The notes under the pieces were generated by a model. That model made no database searches. It was given only the letters and a program-made list of their open reading frames with translations, and had not been told where the DNA came from. 64,000 nt of DNA from Bordetella genomosp. 12 (GTDB lineage Bacteria; Pseudomonadota; Gammaproteobacteria; Burkholderiales; Burkholderiaceae_B): contig NZ_NEVU01000003.1 in the NCBI RefSeq assembly GCF_002261355.1, forward strand, positions 1,798,001-1,862,000. The letters run 5' to 3'. Of the stretch, positions 36,475 through 45,637 are shown piece by piece. The position numbers and the translations under genes were made by a program. Position 1 is the stretch's first letter. Every line of letters starts with the position of its first letter.

Positions 36475-37569
36475 TTACTTGGCTGCGGCCGCGCGCCACT
36501 GCTTGATGAAGTCCAGGCGCTTGTTCTGTTCGAGGTACTCGAGCAGGCTGTCATTGACCGGAATGGGCTTGAGCGCCGAACCGAGCTTCTTGGTCATGCC
36601 ATCGACGTCGTTGTCGCCATCGATGTCATCACGGATGGAGGCCATTTCGGCGCGATTGGCCACGATGTCCTGGCCCTTCTTGGACAACAGATAATCCATC
36701 CACAGCTTGGCCGCGTTCTTGTTCTTGGCCTTTTTGCTGATGAACGCCACGCGCGAGAGCACCAGCGCGTAATCCGTCGGGTACACAATGCCCAGCGAGG
36801 CATCGTTCTTGGCGCGCGCCTCGGCATACGAACCCAGGATGTTGTAGCCCACCAGGTTCTCACCCGAGGACACGCGCTCCATCATCGTGCCGGTGGAAGA
36901 CTGGACCACCAGACCGCCTTTAGCCGTGTCGCGCAGCGTATCGAAGTAATGCGGGTCATTGGCCTTGTCCTGCACGGCCAGCATGAAGCCCACGGCGGAC
37001 TTCTCGATATCGTAGGTCGTGACTTTGTTCTTGAACTTGTCCGGCTGGCTGGCAATCAGCTTGGCCAGTTGCGCATGCGTGCTCGGCACTTCGTTCTGCG
37101 GAATCAGACGCTTGTTGTAGATGAAGACGGCCGGCTCATACGTCGTCCCATAGGCCGAGTCCTTCCAGACCGCCCACGAGGGCAGCTTGCCCGCCTCGGC
37201 CGAACGGTACTGCAGCGCATAGTCGACCGCCAGCTTCAGCGCCGAATCCATCGACGAGCTCCAGACCACGTCACCGCTGCCGCTGCCCGAGGCCTGCTCG
37301 CTGATGTAGCGGTTGTACAGCTCGGTGCTGTTCATATCGTTGTATTCGACCTTCACACCCGGAAAGGCGGCCTCGAAGCCGGCAATGATGGGCGCGGCGG
37401 CCTTGGTGTCGGTCGTGGAGTAAATCACGACCTTGCCCTCTTTCTTGGCTGCGTCGATGATCTTCTGATAATCGGCGGGATAGCCCTCCGGCACTTGAGC
37501 GCAGGCCGCGCCGGCGGCGAGCGTGAAGGCGGCCGCCATCGTGGCGGCCAAGCATGACTTGGCAAACAT
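36475..37569 (-). CDS. ABC transporter periplasmic solute-binding protein
   Basis: Periplasmic binding protein of the Fe3+/phosphonate/phosphoglycerate-like cluster. Signal peptide residues 1-24 (cleavage after ACA), then the opening KEGKVVIYSTTDT and a second lobe with LPSWAVW, TYDI and GYNILGSYA. The whole mature region is similar to the C-terminal domain of the sensor kinase encoded next to it. The ATG at 37569 is preceded by GGAGA; an upstream in-frame start adds 23 residues before the signal peptide and is rejected. Ligand unknown: iron(III) is the usual database label, but the two-component pairing also resembles phosphoglycerate (Pgt) control. Confidence 0.88.
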   Translation of the reverse strand: MFAKSCLAATMAAAFTLAAGAACAQVPEGYPADYQKIIDAAKKEGKVVIYSTTDTKAAAPIIAGFEAAFPGVKVEYNDMNSTELYNRYISEQASGSGSGDVVWSSSMDSALKLAVDYALQYRSAEAGKLPSWAVWKDSAYGTTYEPAVFIYNKRLIPQNEVPSTHAQLAKLIASQPDKFKNKVTTYDIEKSAVGFMLAVQDKANDPHYFDTLRDTAKGGLVVQSSTGTMMERVSSGENLVGYNILGSYAEARAKNDASLGIVYPTDYALVLSRVAFISKKAKNKNAAKLWMDYLLSKKGQDIVANRAEMASIRDDIDGDNDVDGMTKKLGSALKPIPVNDSLLEYLEQNKRLDFIKQWRAAAAK

Positions 37570-37684
37570 GGCTGTCTTCTCCGTTGGAATGATGAAGCTG
37601 GCTCTTGGTCCAGCCTGCGTGCATCTTAGGTTTGGCAATCTGTCGGCGTCCTGTCACCGCGCCCGCCTGCCCATCAGGAAAACC

Positions 37685-40174
37685 CTAGGGCCGGGCGGCT
37701 TTCGCCGCGACCTCAGGCGTATCCGTCACCAAACGCAGCCATGTCTGCACGAAGCGGGAATGACGTTGCTGATCCAGGCCGACCAGCAGCGCCGGACTCA
37801 GAACGATGGGCTGCACGATGCCGCGCGCGCGCGCCTGGATGGCATCCGCCGTCCAGGGCCCCGGCGTGCCTTGCACGATCGCGCCCAAGGCCGCATGATT
37901 GGCGGCGACTTGCTGGCCGGCCGGCGACAGCAGCCAATCCACCATGGCGCGCCCCAGATCGGGATTGGGCGCGCTGCGCGCAATCAGCACCGAGCGCGCC
38001 AGCACCGGCACATAGTCCTGAGGCAGCACCACGCCGATCGACTCGCCCGCGGCCTGGCGCGCCAGCGCATACGATCCCAGCAGGTTGTAGCCCAGGTCGA
38101 TCTCGCCGCGCCCGATGGCATCGAGCAATTCCCCGGTGGTCGGCGCCAAGCGCACACCGACCCGCCCCAGCGCGTTGGCCAGACCCCAGAAATTGGAAGA
38201 CACCAGCTCATCCTGCTCCGCCAGGACATAGCCCACATTGCTGATGGCGATATCGTAGGTGGCCACGCGTGCGCGCAAGCTCGCGCCCTCCTGCTCCAAC
38301 AGACGCAACAAGGCACGCCGCGTATGCGGCACCGTCTCCTCCGTGAAGCGCTTCGGGTTGTAGACGATGACAGCGGGCTCGAACGTGAATCCGTAAACTT
38401 CATCGCGCCAGACTGCCCACGACGGCAGGCGGCTTGCATAGGGTGAGGCATAACTCAGGGCATAGCCGTCGTTGGCCAGGCGTATCTGCAGATCGGGCGC
38501 CGAGCTGATCAGAACGTCGACGTCTTTGAGCCGGCCGGCCACGGCTTCCTCATAAAGTTCGCGGCTATTCATCTCGCGGTACACCACGGTGACATCCGGT
38601 CGCTCGGACTGAAAGCCAGCAATGAGCGGACCGATGACGGGCGTGTCGGTCGGCCCGGCCACCGTGAGCACCCGCGAGGTGGGACGCGGCGCGGGATAGC
38701 GGGTTTCCGCGATGACATTGGCCGCCGGCACGGGATGCGGCCACAGCGCGCTGCCCAGCAACAACCCGGCCAGCGCAACGGCCGCCAGCCGGGCCGGGCC
38801 GCGCGAACGCGCCATCGGCAGCACGACGCGGGCCTGCAAGCCGCCGCCTGGCCTGTCCTGCAGCCACAGCGAGCCTCCGTGCGCCTGGGCCACCGACCGC
38901 ACGATGGCCAGGCCCAGGCCCGAGCCGGGCTGATCGCTGGCGCCACGCTCGAAACGCTGCTGCACACGCTCTCTGTCGGCCGCAGCGATGCCGGGCCCAC
39001 GGTCCAGCACCGTCAGCGCCACCCGATAGGCCGCCACCGGCGTGACCTGGATTTCGACCGGCGACTGCGGCGCATACCGCAACGCGTTATCGACCAGATT
39101 GCGCAACATCTCGCGCAACGCGACGCGGTCGCCCATGACTCGAGCGCGCCTGACCTGCGGGGCGATGACGATACGCAGGCGCTGCGCGTCCAGCGGCCCG
39201 ATGCGGCGGCGCGTCTCGTTGACGGTTTCGGCCACGCCGACGGCGGCGCGCTCACCGCGCCCCAATCGATGCGCGATCGTCGCGTCCATCAAGAGCTGAT
39301 TGATCAACTGGCTGGCCTGGGTCGCGTTCTGATGGATGCGGCCCACGCGCTCGCGCAACCGCGCGGCATCCTGCTCTTCGAGCGCCACTTCGGCCTGGGC
39401 GCGCAGCGAGGCCAGCGGCGTGCGCACCTGGTGCGCCGCATCGGCCACCAGGGTATTGAGGCTGCCCATCATGGTCGAGAGACGGGCCATGAATGCGTTC
39501 AAGGCTTCGGCCAGACGCCGCACTTCGCTAGGCACCGGCGCACGCAAGGGAGCCAGGTCATCGGGCTCGCGATGCCGCAACTCGCGCTCGACCACGGCCA
39601 GCGGCGCGAAGGCGCGCTGGATCCCGAACCACAGCAAGGCCAGGGCCACCGCCACCACCGCCAGCAGCGGCCACAGGCTGCGATTGAGGATTTCCGCGGC
39701 CAGCGCGTGGCGCGAACCCAGCGTCTCGGCCACCCGCACCGTCACCCAGCCCGCATGCTGGCTGGCCGAGACCAGCCGGCCGACGGTGGCCACCCGGATC
39801 GCCTCATCGTGATAGCGCTCGTAGGCAAAGCGCGGCACCGCCGAATCGGCCAGCGGCAAGGCCGGCGCCAGATCGGCATAGCCGGTGATCGCGCGCCCGC
39901 TGCCATTGAGCACCTGATAGAACACCCGTTCGCTGACGGGCAACATGGCCAGAGAAGAAAACGGCGGCTCGACGGTCACCCCGTTATCGTCGATCTGCAC
40001 CGACCCGGCGATGGTCAGCGCCGAGGCCGCCAGCAAGCGGTCGAACGCCTGTTCGGCCGCCCGGCTGCCGTAGGCGCGCAAAAAGAAAAACAAAGCGATC
40101 GAAGCGCAGGCCAGCGACAGCACGGCCAGCATGAACACCCGCCGGCGGATGGAAAAACCGTCATGCCGGCGCAT
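37685..40174 (-). CDS. Hybrid sensor histidine kinase with C-terminal solute-binding-protein domain
   Basis: 829-residue fusion. Residues 13-33 are TM1; 34-165 form a TctE-like (2CSK_N) periplasmic domain; 168-188 are TM2. HAMP-like and HisKA follow, with the phospho-His248 in AAHQVRTPLASL. The ATP-binding domain has N-box NLVDNALRYAP (358-368), G1 DRGPGIA (391-397) and G2 GSGLGLAIV (417-425). A third hydrophobic, signal-like segment (461-484, ending PVPAA) leads to a complete binding-protein domain (about 500-770) that shares LPSWAVW, TYDI and GYNLLGSYA with the free binding protein of the same operon. The frame is unbroken. By topology the C-terminal domain should be periplasmic. It overlaps the response regulator by 14 bases. 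Confidence 0.92.
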   Translation of the reverse strand: MRRHDGFSIRRRVFMLAVLSLACASIALFFFLRAYGSRAAEQAFDRLLAASALTIAGSVQIDDNGVTVEPPFSSLAMLPVSERVFYQVLNGSGRAITGYADLAPALPLADSAVPRFAYERYHDEAIRVATVGRLVSASQHAGWVTVRVAETLGSRHALAAEILNRSLWPLLAVVAVALALLWFGIQRAFAPLAVVERELRHREPDDLAPLRAPVPSEVRRLAEALNAFMARLSTMMGSLNTLVADAAHQVRTPLASLRAQAEVALEEQDAARLRERVGRIHQNATQASQLINQLLMDATIAHRLGRGERAAVGVAETVNETRRRIGPLDAQRLRIVIAPQVRRARVMGDRVALREMLRNLVDNALRYAPQSPVEIQVTPVAAYRVALTVLDRGPGIAAADRERVQQRFERGASDQPGSGLGLAIVRSVAQAHGGSLWLQDRPGGGLQARVVLPMARSRGPARLAAVALAGLLLGSALWPHPVPAANVIAETRYPAPRPTSRVLTVAGPTDTPVIGPLIAGFQSERPDVTVVYREMNSRELYEEAVAGRLKDVDVLISSAPDLQIRLANDGYALSYASPYASRLPSWAVWRDEVYGFTFEPAVIVYNPKRFTEETVPHTRRALLRLLEQEGASLRARVATYDIAISNVGYVLAEQDELVSSNFWGLANALGRVGVRLAPTTGELLDAIGRGEIDLGYNLLGSYALARQAAGESIGVVLPQDYVPVLARSVLIARSAPNPDLGRAMVDWLLSPAGQQVAANHAALGAIVQGTPGPWTADAIQARARGIVQPIVLSPALLVGLDQQRHSRFVQTWLRLVTDTPEVAAKAARP

Positions 40175-40832
40175 CGGTGCGCGCCTGGTAACCGACGCCT
40201 CTGACCGTGACGATCTCGATACAGGCCGCCGCGAGTTTCTTGCGCAAGCGCGAAATCAGCAGTTCCAGCGCGTTGAGCGACACATCCTCGGCGTCGAACA
40301 GCTGCGCCATCAGGCGCTCCTTGGCCACCGTCTGCCCTTGCCGGGTCAAGAGAATCTCCAGCAACCGGAACTCGCGCCGCCCGAGCTCCAGCAACTGCCC
40401 GTCCAGCGTCACCGTGCGGCCTGACATATCCAGGCTCAGATTGCCCAGCACCACCACGCTGGAGGTCTGGCCCGACGGACGGCGCATCAGCGCACGCAGA
40501 CGCGCCTCGAGCTCTCGCAGATCGAAAGGCTTGACCAGATAATCGTCGGCGCCCAGATCGAGCATATCGACTTTATCCTCGATCTCGGCACGCGCCGTCA
40601 TGACCAGCACCGGCGCTTCTAGGCCGCCGGCCCGCCACGATTTGAGCACCGCGTAGCCATCCTTGCCGGGCAGCGTGATATCCAGCACCAAGGCGTCCCA
40701 GGCTTCGGCCGCCCCCCATTGCTCCGCGGCCAGGCCATCGCGCACCCAACGTACGCTATGCCCGGCGTTGCGCAGCTTGCTCTCCACGGCATCGCCCAGG
40801 TCGGGATTGTCCTCGACCAGCAGAATGCGCAT
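40161..40832 (-). CDS. OmpR-family response regulator (QseB/TctD-like)
   Basis: Two-component regulator of 223 residues and first gene of the transporter operon. Receiver domain: acidic pair in LLVEDNPDLGD, phospho-acceptor Asp51 in ALVLDITLPGKDG, conserved Thr in VLVMTARAE and Lys in DYLVKPFD. The winged-helix DNA-binding domain is at about residues 125-220 (LGRREFRLLEILLTRQGQTV, LISRLRKKL). Its partner is the overlapping fusion kinase. It probably controls the binding protein-permease-ATPase genes downstream. Confidence 0.93.
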   Translation of the reverse strand: MRILLVEDNPDLGDAVESKLRNAGHSVRWVRDGLAAEQWGAAEAWDALVLDITLPGKDGYAVLKSWRAGGLEAPVLVMTARAEIEDKVDMLDLGADDYLVKPFDLRELEARLRALMRRPSGQTSSVVVLGNLSLDMSGRTVTLDGQLLELGRREFRLLEILLTRQGQTVAKERLMAQLFDAEDVSLNALELLISRLRKKLAAACIEIVTVRGVGYQARTDAPA

Positions 40833-40882
40833 GTCTCCTCTCTTTTTTCTTTATTCGCACCGGCGCAGTGTAGCCGCCCGCC

Positions 40883-43621
40883 TCAGTTGTTACCGCGCAG
40901 GCGGCGGCCCCAGGCGGTATGCCGAATCACCGCCTTCTCCAGTTCGGCCCCCAGGAAGACGAGCAGGCCGGCGCCCAAGACATCCAGCCACTCGCGTCCG
41001 CCCAACGGCGCCGATCCGAAGATCAGATGCATGAACGGCGCATAGGTGTACATAAGCTGCAGCACCAGGCACACCGCGATGGCCAGCCAGACATAGCGAT
41101 TGCCGAACAAGCCCTCGCGGTTGAGCACCGAGGCGAAGATATGCCGGCTGCTGATCAGATAGAACATCTCCGACATGACCACGGCGTTGACCGCCATGGT
41201 CCGCGCCCGTTCGATGGCCAGCCCGTCGCTCAGCTCCCACAAGAACAGACCCAGGGCGCCCGCCATCATCAGCACCGACACCAGGCAGACGCGCCAGATG
41301 AAAAAGCCCGACAACAGCGGCTCGCCCGGCGGGCGCGGCGGCTGGCGCATGATGCCCGGTTCGGCAGGCTCGAACGCCAGCGCCAGCCCGAGCGTGCTGG
41401 ATGTGACCAGATTGATCCACAACACCTGAGCCGGCGTCAGCGGCAGGGTCAGCTGAAAAACAATGGCAGCGATCACCAGCAGCGCTTCGCCGCCATTGGT
41501 GGGCAGCATGAACAGCACGAACTTCTTCAGATTGTCGTAGACGGCACGGCCCTCGCGCACGGCCACGGCGATCGTGGCGAAGTTGTCGTCGGCCAACACC
41601 ACGTCGGCTGCCTCCTTGGCGGCTTCCGTACCCTTGTTGCCCATGGCCACGCCCACGTCGGCACGCTTGAGCGCGGGCGCATCGTTGACGCCGTCGCCCG
41701 TCATGGACACCACCTGCCCTTGCGCCTGCATGGCTTGCACCAGCCTGAGCTTGTGCTCGGGGCTGGCGCGGGCAAACACGTCCACGCTCATGACCATCTC
41801 ACTGAGCGTGCGCTCGTCCATCAAGGCCACTTCGGCCCCGGTGACCACCGGCTTGCCCACGCCGATATTCAGTTGCGCGCCGATGGCGCGCGCGGTCTCG
41901 GCATGGTCGCCGGTGATCATCTTGACCTGGATGCCCGCACGGTGGCAGTCGTCCACCGCCGCGATGGCCTCCGTGCGCGGCGGGTCCATCATGCCCACCA
42001 GTGCCAGCAGCACAAAGCCGGCGTCCATGTCGGCGAAGGCCAAGGAACCGGTCGCGGGGCTGGCCCGCCGGCAGGCCAGCGCCAGCAGGCGCAAGCCCTT
42101 GGCCGCGGTGTCGGTGGCCATGCGGCGCCAGTAATCGACATCCAGCGCCTGCTCCTCACCCTCTGGCCCCATCTGGGCCTGGCACATCTCCAGCACCCGC
42201 TCGGGTGCGCCCTTGACGAAAATCCAGGGTTGGCCTGGCGCGGGTTCGTGGAAGGTCGCCATGAACCGGTGCTCGGATTCGAAGGGGATGCCATCGAGGC
42301 GCGGCCACGCCTGCCGCAGCGTCTCGTCCACCAGGCCGGCTTTGGCGCCCAGGACCAGCAGCGCCCCTTCGGTGGGATCTCCCTCGACCCACCACTGTTG
42401 CTGGTCCTGCCGCAGCAAGGCATCGTTGCACAGCACGGCGGCGCGCGCGCTCATGGCCAGGGCGGGATAGCGTTCGGGGTCGATGCGCTGCCCATCGATC
42501 TGGCAATAGCCCTGCGGCGCGTAACCCACCCCCTGGACATCAATGGCCAGGCCCGCGCAGATGACCCGCTGCACGGTCATTTCATTGCGGGTGAGCGTCC
42601 CGGTCTTGTCCGAGCAGATCACCGTGACCGAACCCAGCGCCTCGACCGCCGGCAGCCGGCGCACGATCGCCTTGCGCCGCGCCATGCGCTGCACACCCAG
42701 CGCCAGCGTCACCGTCATGATGGCCGGCAGGCCTTCCGGGATGGCCGAGGCGGCCAGCGCCACCACCATCATGAACATTTCCGAGGGAGGATGTCCCAGC
42801 CCCCAGACCCCGCCCACGAACAGCAGCGCCGACACCGCCAGAATGATCAAGGCCAGCACGCGGCCGAAATGATCCACCTGGCGCAACAGCGGCGTGGTCA
42901 TATTGTCGATGCCGGCCAGCAGGGCATTGATCCTGCCGAGCTCGGTCTGCATGCCCGTAGCCACCACCAGCCCCCGGGCCTGGCCGAACACGACCACCGT
43001 GCCCGAATAGGCCATGCCGTAGCGATCCCCCAGCGCCACGTCCTCGGCCACCGGGGCGGTCTGCTTTTCCACGGGCAGGGACTCGCCGGTCAGCGCGGCT
43101 TCGTCCACCCGCAACTCCTTGACCTCCACCAGGCGCAAGTCGGCCGGCACCCGATCGCCGGAAATGAGAATGACCTGATCGCCCGGCACCAGATCCGCCG
43201 CATCGATTTCCTGACGCAAGCCGTCGCGCACCACCACCGCATGAGGCGACAGCATGGCGCGGATGGCATCGAGCGCGCTCTCGGCCTTGCCTTCCTGCAC
43301 GAAACCGATGGCGGCGTTGATGATCACGGCGGCCAGCAGCACGCCCGTATCGATCCAATGGCCCAGCACCGCCGTCACCACGGCCGCGCCCATCATCACG
43401 TAGAGCAGGATGTTGTGAAACTGATGCAGAAACCGCATCAACACGCCACGGCCCCGGACCTGGGTCAGCCGGTTGGGGCCGTACTCGGCCAGGCGGCGGG
43501 CCGCCTCAGCCGCGGTCAGGCCGCCTGGCCGGGCCTGCAGAGCCTGCTCCACCGCCGGCGGCGGCAAACTGTGCCACGGCGTGGCGGTGGGCGGGGTGGA
43601 ACCATCGCTGCTGTCGGTCAT
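40883..43621 (-). CDS. P-type cation-transporting ATPase (type II, Na+/Ca2+ group)
   Basis: Ten-TM P-type ATPase of 912 residues. N-terminal cation-ATPase domain, actuator TGES at 178-181, M4 ion-site PEGLPA at 295-300, phosphorylation site DKTGTLT with Asp338, hinge TGDGVNDAPALK, and a C-terminal M7-M10 domain. M6 reads NLVTSSTLGLALAFEP where SERCA has NLVTDG; the missing Asp fits the bacterial group related to the Exiguobacterium Na+-ATPase and Synechocystis PMA1 rather than true SERCA. Ion is therefore unclear (Na+, Ca2+ or other). The gene ends 50 bases before the response regulator gene and could be cotranscribed with it. Confidence 0.9.
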   Translation of the reverse strand: MTDSSDGSTPPTATPWHSLPPPAVEQALQARPGGLTAAEAARRLAEYGPNRLTQVRGRGVLMRFLHQFHNILLYVMMGAAVVTAVLGHWIDTGVLLAAVIINAAIGFVQEGKAESALDAIRAMLSPHAVVVRDGLRQEIDAADLVPGDQVILISGDRVPADLRLVEVKELRVDEAALTGESLPVEKQTAPVAEDVALGDRYGMAYSGTVVVFGQARGLVVATGMQTELGRINALLAGIDNMTTPLLRQVDHFGRVLALIILAVSALLFVGGVWGLGHPPSEMFMMVVALAASAIPEGLPAIMTVTLALGVQRMARRKAIVRRLPAVEALGSVTVICSDKTGTLTRNEMTVQRVICAGLAIDVQGVGYAPQGYCQIDGQRIDPERYPALAMSARAAVLCNDALLRQDQQQWWVEGDPTEGALLVLGAKAGLVDETLRQAWPRLDGIPFESEHRFMATFHEPAPGQPWIFVKGAPERVLEMCQAQMGPEGEEQALDVDYWRRMATDTAAKGLRLLALACRRASPATGSLAFADMDAGFVLLALVGMMDPPRTEAIAAVDDCHRAGIQVKMITGDHAETARAIGAQLNIGVGKPVVTGAEVALMDERTLSEMVMSVDVFARASPEHKLRLVQAMQAQGQVVSMTGDGVNDAPALKRADVGVAMGNKGTEAAKEAADVVLADDNFATIAVAVREGRAVYDNLKKFVLFMLPTNGGEALLVIAAIVFQLTLPLTPAQVLWINLVTSSTLGLALAFEPAEPGIMRQPPRPPGEPLLSGFFIWRVCLVSVLMMAGALGLFLWELSDGLAIERARTMAVNAVVMSEMFYLISSRHIFASVLNREGLFGNRYVWLAIAVCLVLQLMYTYAPFMHLIFGSAPLGGREWLDVLGAGLLVFLGAELEKAVIRHTAWGRRLRGNN

Positions 43622-44005
43622 GGGCTTCTGACATCCTCATTCCATAAACAAGGCGTGGGCTGACCCCTTGGAGACCGCGTGCGGCCGGACATGAAACTGA
43701 TTATGTCAGCCGCGCTTTCTTCGAGGGAAAACCCTAGGGCACTTCAACATTTGAAACATAAAATAAAACTAAATCTCATTGACATTTAATAATCCGGCAA
43801 TATTTTCAATTTGTTGTTTAGCCAGAGGCGATCGCGGACAGCGATTTCTCCGTTTGGTTCAGCTCTAGGAAAAAGCCTACGAGCCTTGGGACAATCTCGG
43901 GATTCACGGTAATATTCATCGCTATTCCGTGCAATATCAGTAGTTGATGCGCCGGATAAAACCTACAACACCTATAACAATCAACGCGCGCAAATTCGCA
44001 CAAAA
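43622..44005 (+). other. AT-rich control region upstream of the wlb cluster
   Basis: 384 bases between the P-type ATPase and wlbA, which diverge. From about 43740 to 43990 the base composition is much more AT-rich than anything around it. It contains a candidate promoter (listed separately) and a leader of about 190 bases before wlbA. A short minus-strand frame in it has no support. The AT-rich character is common at LPS-locus promoters and may bind H-NS-type proteins. Confidence 0.55.
43779..43806 (+). promoter_or_regulatory. Putative sigma-70 promoter for the wlb cluster
   Basis: A perfect -35 TTGACA at 43779-43784, a 16-base spacer and TATTTT (4 of 6) at 43801-43806, pointing to wlbA. The transcript would have a leader of roughly 190 bases. 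Confidence 0.4.
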
Positions 44006-45052
44006 ATGACCCCTATTTCAGATCGCAAAATCCGTTTTGCCTTAGTAGGCTGTGGGCGAATTTCCAAGAACCACATCGCCGCTATCGCCCAGCACAGTGA
44101 ACGCGCCGAACTGGTTGAGGTCTGCGACACCGATCCGGTGGCCCTGAAGGCCGCCGCGCAGGCCACTGGCGCCACGCCCTACGCCTCCTTGACGGACATG
44201 CTGGCGCAAAGCACCGCCGACGCCGTCATCCTTGCCACGCCCTCGGGCCTGCATCCCTGGCAGGCGATCGAAGTCGCCCAGTCCGGCCGCCATGTCGTGA
44301 GCGAAAAGCCCATGGCCACCCGCTGGGAAGACGGCAAGCGCATGGTCAAGGCCTGCGACGAGGCCGGAGTGCGCCTGTTCGTGGTCAAGCAGAACCGCCG
44401 CAATGCCACGCTGCAACTGCTCAAGCGGGCGGTGGAGGAGAACCGCTTTGGCCGCATCTATATGGTGACGGTCAACGTCTTCTGGACCCGTCCCCAGGAG
44501 TATTACGACGCCGCACGCTGGCGCGGCAAATGGGAATGGGACGGCGGCGCCTTCATGAACCAGGCCAGCCACTATGTCGACTTGCTGGACTGGATCATCG
44601 GCCCGGTCGAAAGCGTCTACTCCTATACCGCCACGCTCGCGCGCCGCATTGAAGCCGAAGACACCGGCGTGACCGCCTTGCGCTGGCGCCATGGCGCCAT
44701 GGGCTCGATCAACGTCACCATGCTGACCTACCCGCAGAACCTCGAGGGTTCCATCACGATCCTGGGTGAGAAGGGCACGGCCAAAGTGGGCGGCGTGGCC
44801 GTCAACCGCATCGACGAATGGAAATTCGCCGAACCGCATCCGGACGACGAGAAGGTGCGCGAAGCCAGTTACGAAACCACCTCGGTCTACGGCTTTGGCC
44901 ATCCCCTTTACTACGACAACGTCATCCGCACGCTGCGCGGCGAGTGCGAGCCGGAAACCGACGGGCGCGAAGGGCTGCAATCGCTGGCCCTGCTCACGGC
45001 CATGTACCGCTCGGCACGCGACGGCGTGCGCGTTCCCCTGCCCCTGGATTGA
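44006..45052 (+). CDS. wlbA: UDP-GlcNAcA 3-dehydrogenase (Gfo/Idh/MocA family)
   Basis: NAD-dependent enzyme oxidising C3 of UDP-N-acetylglucosaminuronic acid, first of four steps to UDP-ManNAc3NAcA. The 348-residue protein opens [16 protein letters not shown] (Rossmann), has SEKPMA with Lys101, and the catalytic-site segment [12 protein letters not shown] with His189. It is the B. pertussis WlbA (BplA)/WbpB-type enzyme, which recycles NAD with 2-oxoglutarate. wlbB follows after 8 bases. The UDP-GlcNAc 6-dehydrogenase that makes the substrate is not in this window. Confidence 0.95.
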   Translation: MTPISDRKIRFALVGCGRISKNHIAAIAQHSERAELVEVCDTDPVALKAAAQATGATPYASLTDMLAQSTADAVILATPSGLHPWQAIEVAQSGRHVVSEKPMATRWEDGKRMVKACDEAGVRLFVVKQNRRNATLQLLKRAVEENRFGRIYMVTVNVFWTRPQEYYDAARWRGKWEWDGGAFMNQASHYVDLLDWIIGPVESVYSYTATLARRIEAEDTGVTALRWRHGAMGSINVTMLTYPQNLEGSITILGEKGTAKVGGVAVNRIDEWKFAEPHPDDEKVREASYETTSVYGFGHPLYYDNVIRTLRGECEPETDGREGLQSLALLTAMYRSARDGVRVPLPLD

Positions 45053-45060
45053 GGCCCGCC

Positions 45061-45630
45061 ATGAGTATTCATTCCAGCGCAATCGTCGACGAGGGCGCCC
45101 GCATCGGCGCGGGTACCCGCGTCTGGCATTGGGTCCATGTCTGCGGCGGCGCCGAGATCGGCGAGAACTGCTCACTGGGCCAGAACGTCTTCGTGGGCAA
45201 CCGCGTGCGCATCGGCAACCGCGTCAAGATCCAGAACAACGTCTCGGTCTATGACAACGTCTTCATCGAAGACGATGTGTTCTGCGGCCCCAGCATGGTC
45301 TTCACCAACGTCTACAACCCGCGCGCAGCGATCGAACGCAAAAGCGAGTACCGCGACACCCTGGTCAAACAGGGCGCGACGCTGGGTGCGAACTGCACCA
45401 TCGTCTGCGGCGCGACCATCGGCCGCTATGCCTTCATCGGCGCCGGCGCGGTGGTCAACAAGGACGTGCCGGACTTCGCCCTCATGGTCGGCGTGCCCGC
45501 ACGCCAGATCGGCTGGATGAGCCGCCACGGCGAACAGCTCGATCTGCCCCTGACCGGCGACGGGCAAACCACCTGTGCGCATACCGGCGAGCACTACACC
45601 CTCACAAACGGCGTCTGCCAACTGGCTTGA
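45061..45630 (+). CDS. wlbB: UDP-GlcNAc3NA N-acetyltransferase (left-handed beta-helix)
   Basis: Acetylates the 3-amino group made by WlbC, using acetyl-CoA. The 189-residue protein is a hexapeptide-repeat protein throughout (pattern I-G-x-x-x-x; e.g. [36 protein letters not shown]), which forms a trimeric left-handed beta-helix. Its homologue is WbpD of Pseudomonas. The ATG at 45061 is right after the wlbA stop; a longer frame upstream is wlbA read in another frame. Confidence 0.95.
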   Translation: MSIHSSAIVDEGARIGAGTRVWHWVHVCGGAEIGENCSLGQNVFVGNRVRIGNRVKIQNNVSVYDNVFIEDDVFCGPSMVFTNVYNPRAAIERKSEYRDTLVKQGATLGANCTIVCGATIGRYAFIGAGAVVNKDVPDFALMVGVPARQIGWMSRHGEQLDLPLTGDGQTTCAHTGEHYTLTNGVCQLA

Positions 45631-45637
45631 GTCCACC

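Noticed and set aside
40919..43663. A 914-codon open frame on the plus strand opposite the P-type ATPase gene
   Set aside because: His/Gly/Gln/Arg-rich shadow of the real gene caused by high GC at third positions; no family motifs, while the minus strand has every P-type ATPase motif.
37680..43742. Repeated AACCCTAGGG at 37681 and 43729-43740 and a similar CTAGG pair at 29731
   Set aside because: One copy is simply the kinase stop codon context and the others have no shared position relative to genes; treated as chance.
43818..44003. A 61-codon minus-strand frame in the wlb control region
   Set aside because: No ribosome site and no recognisable sequence; lies in AT-rich promoter DNA.
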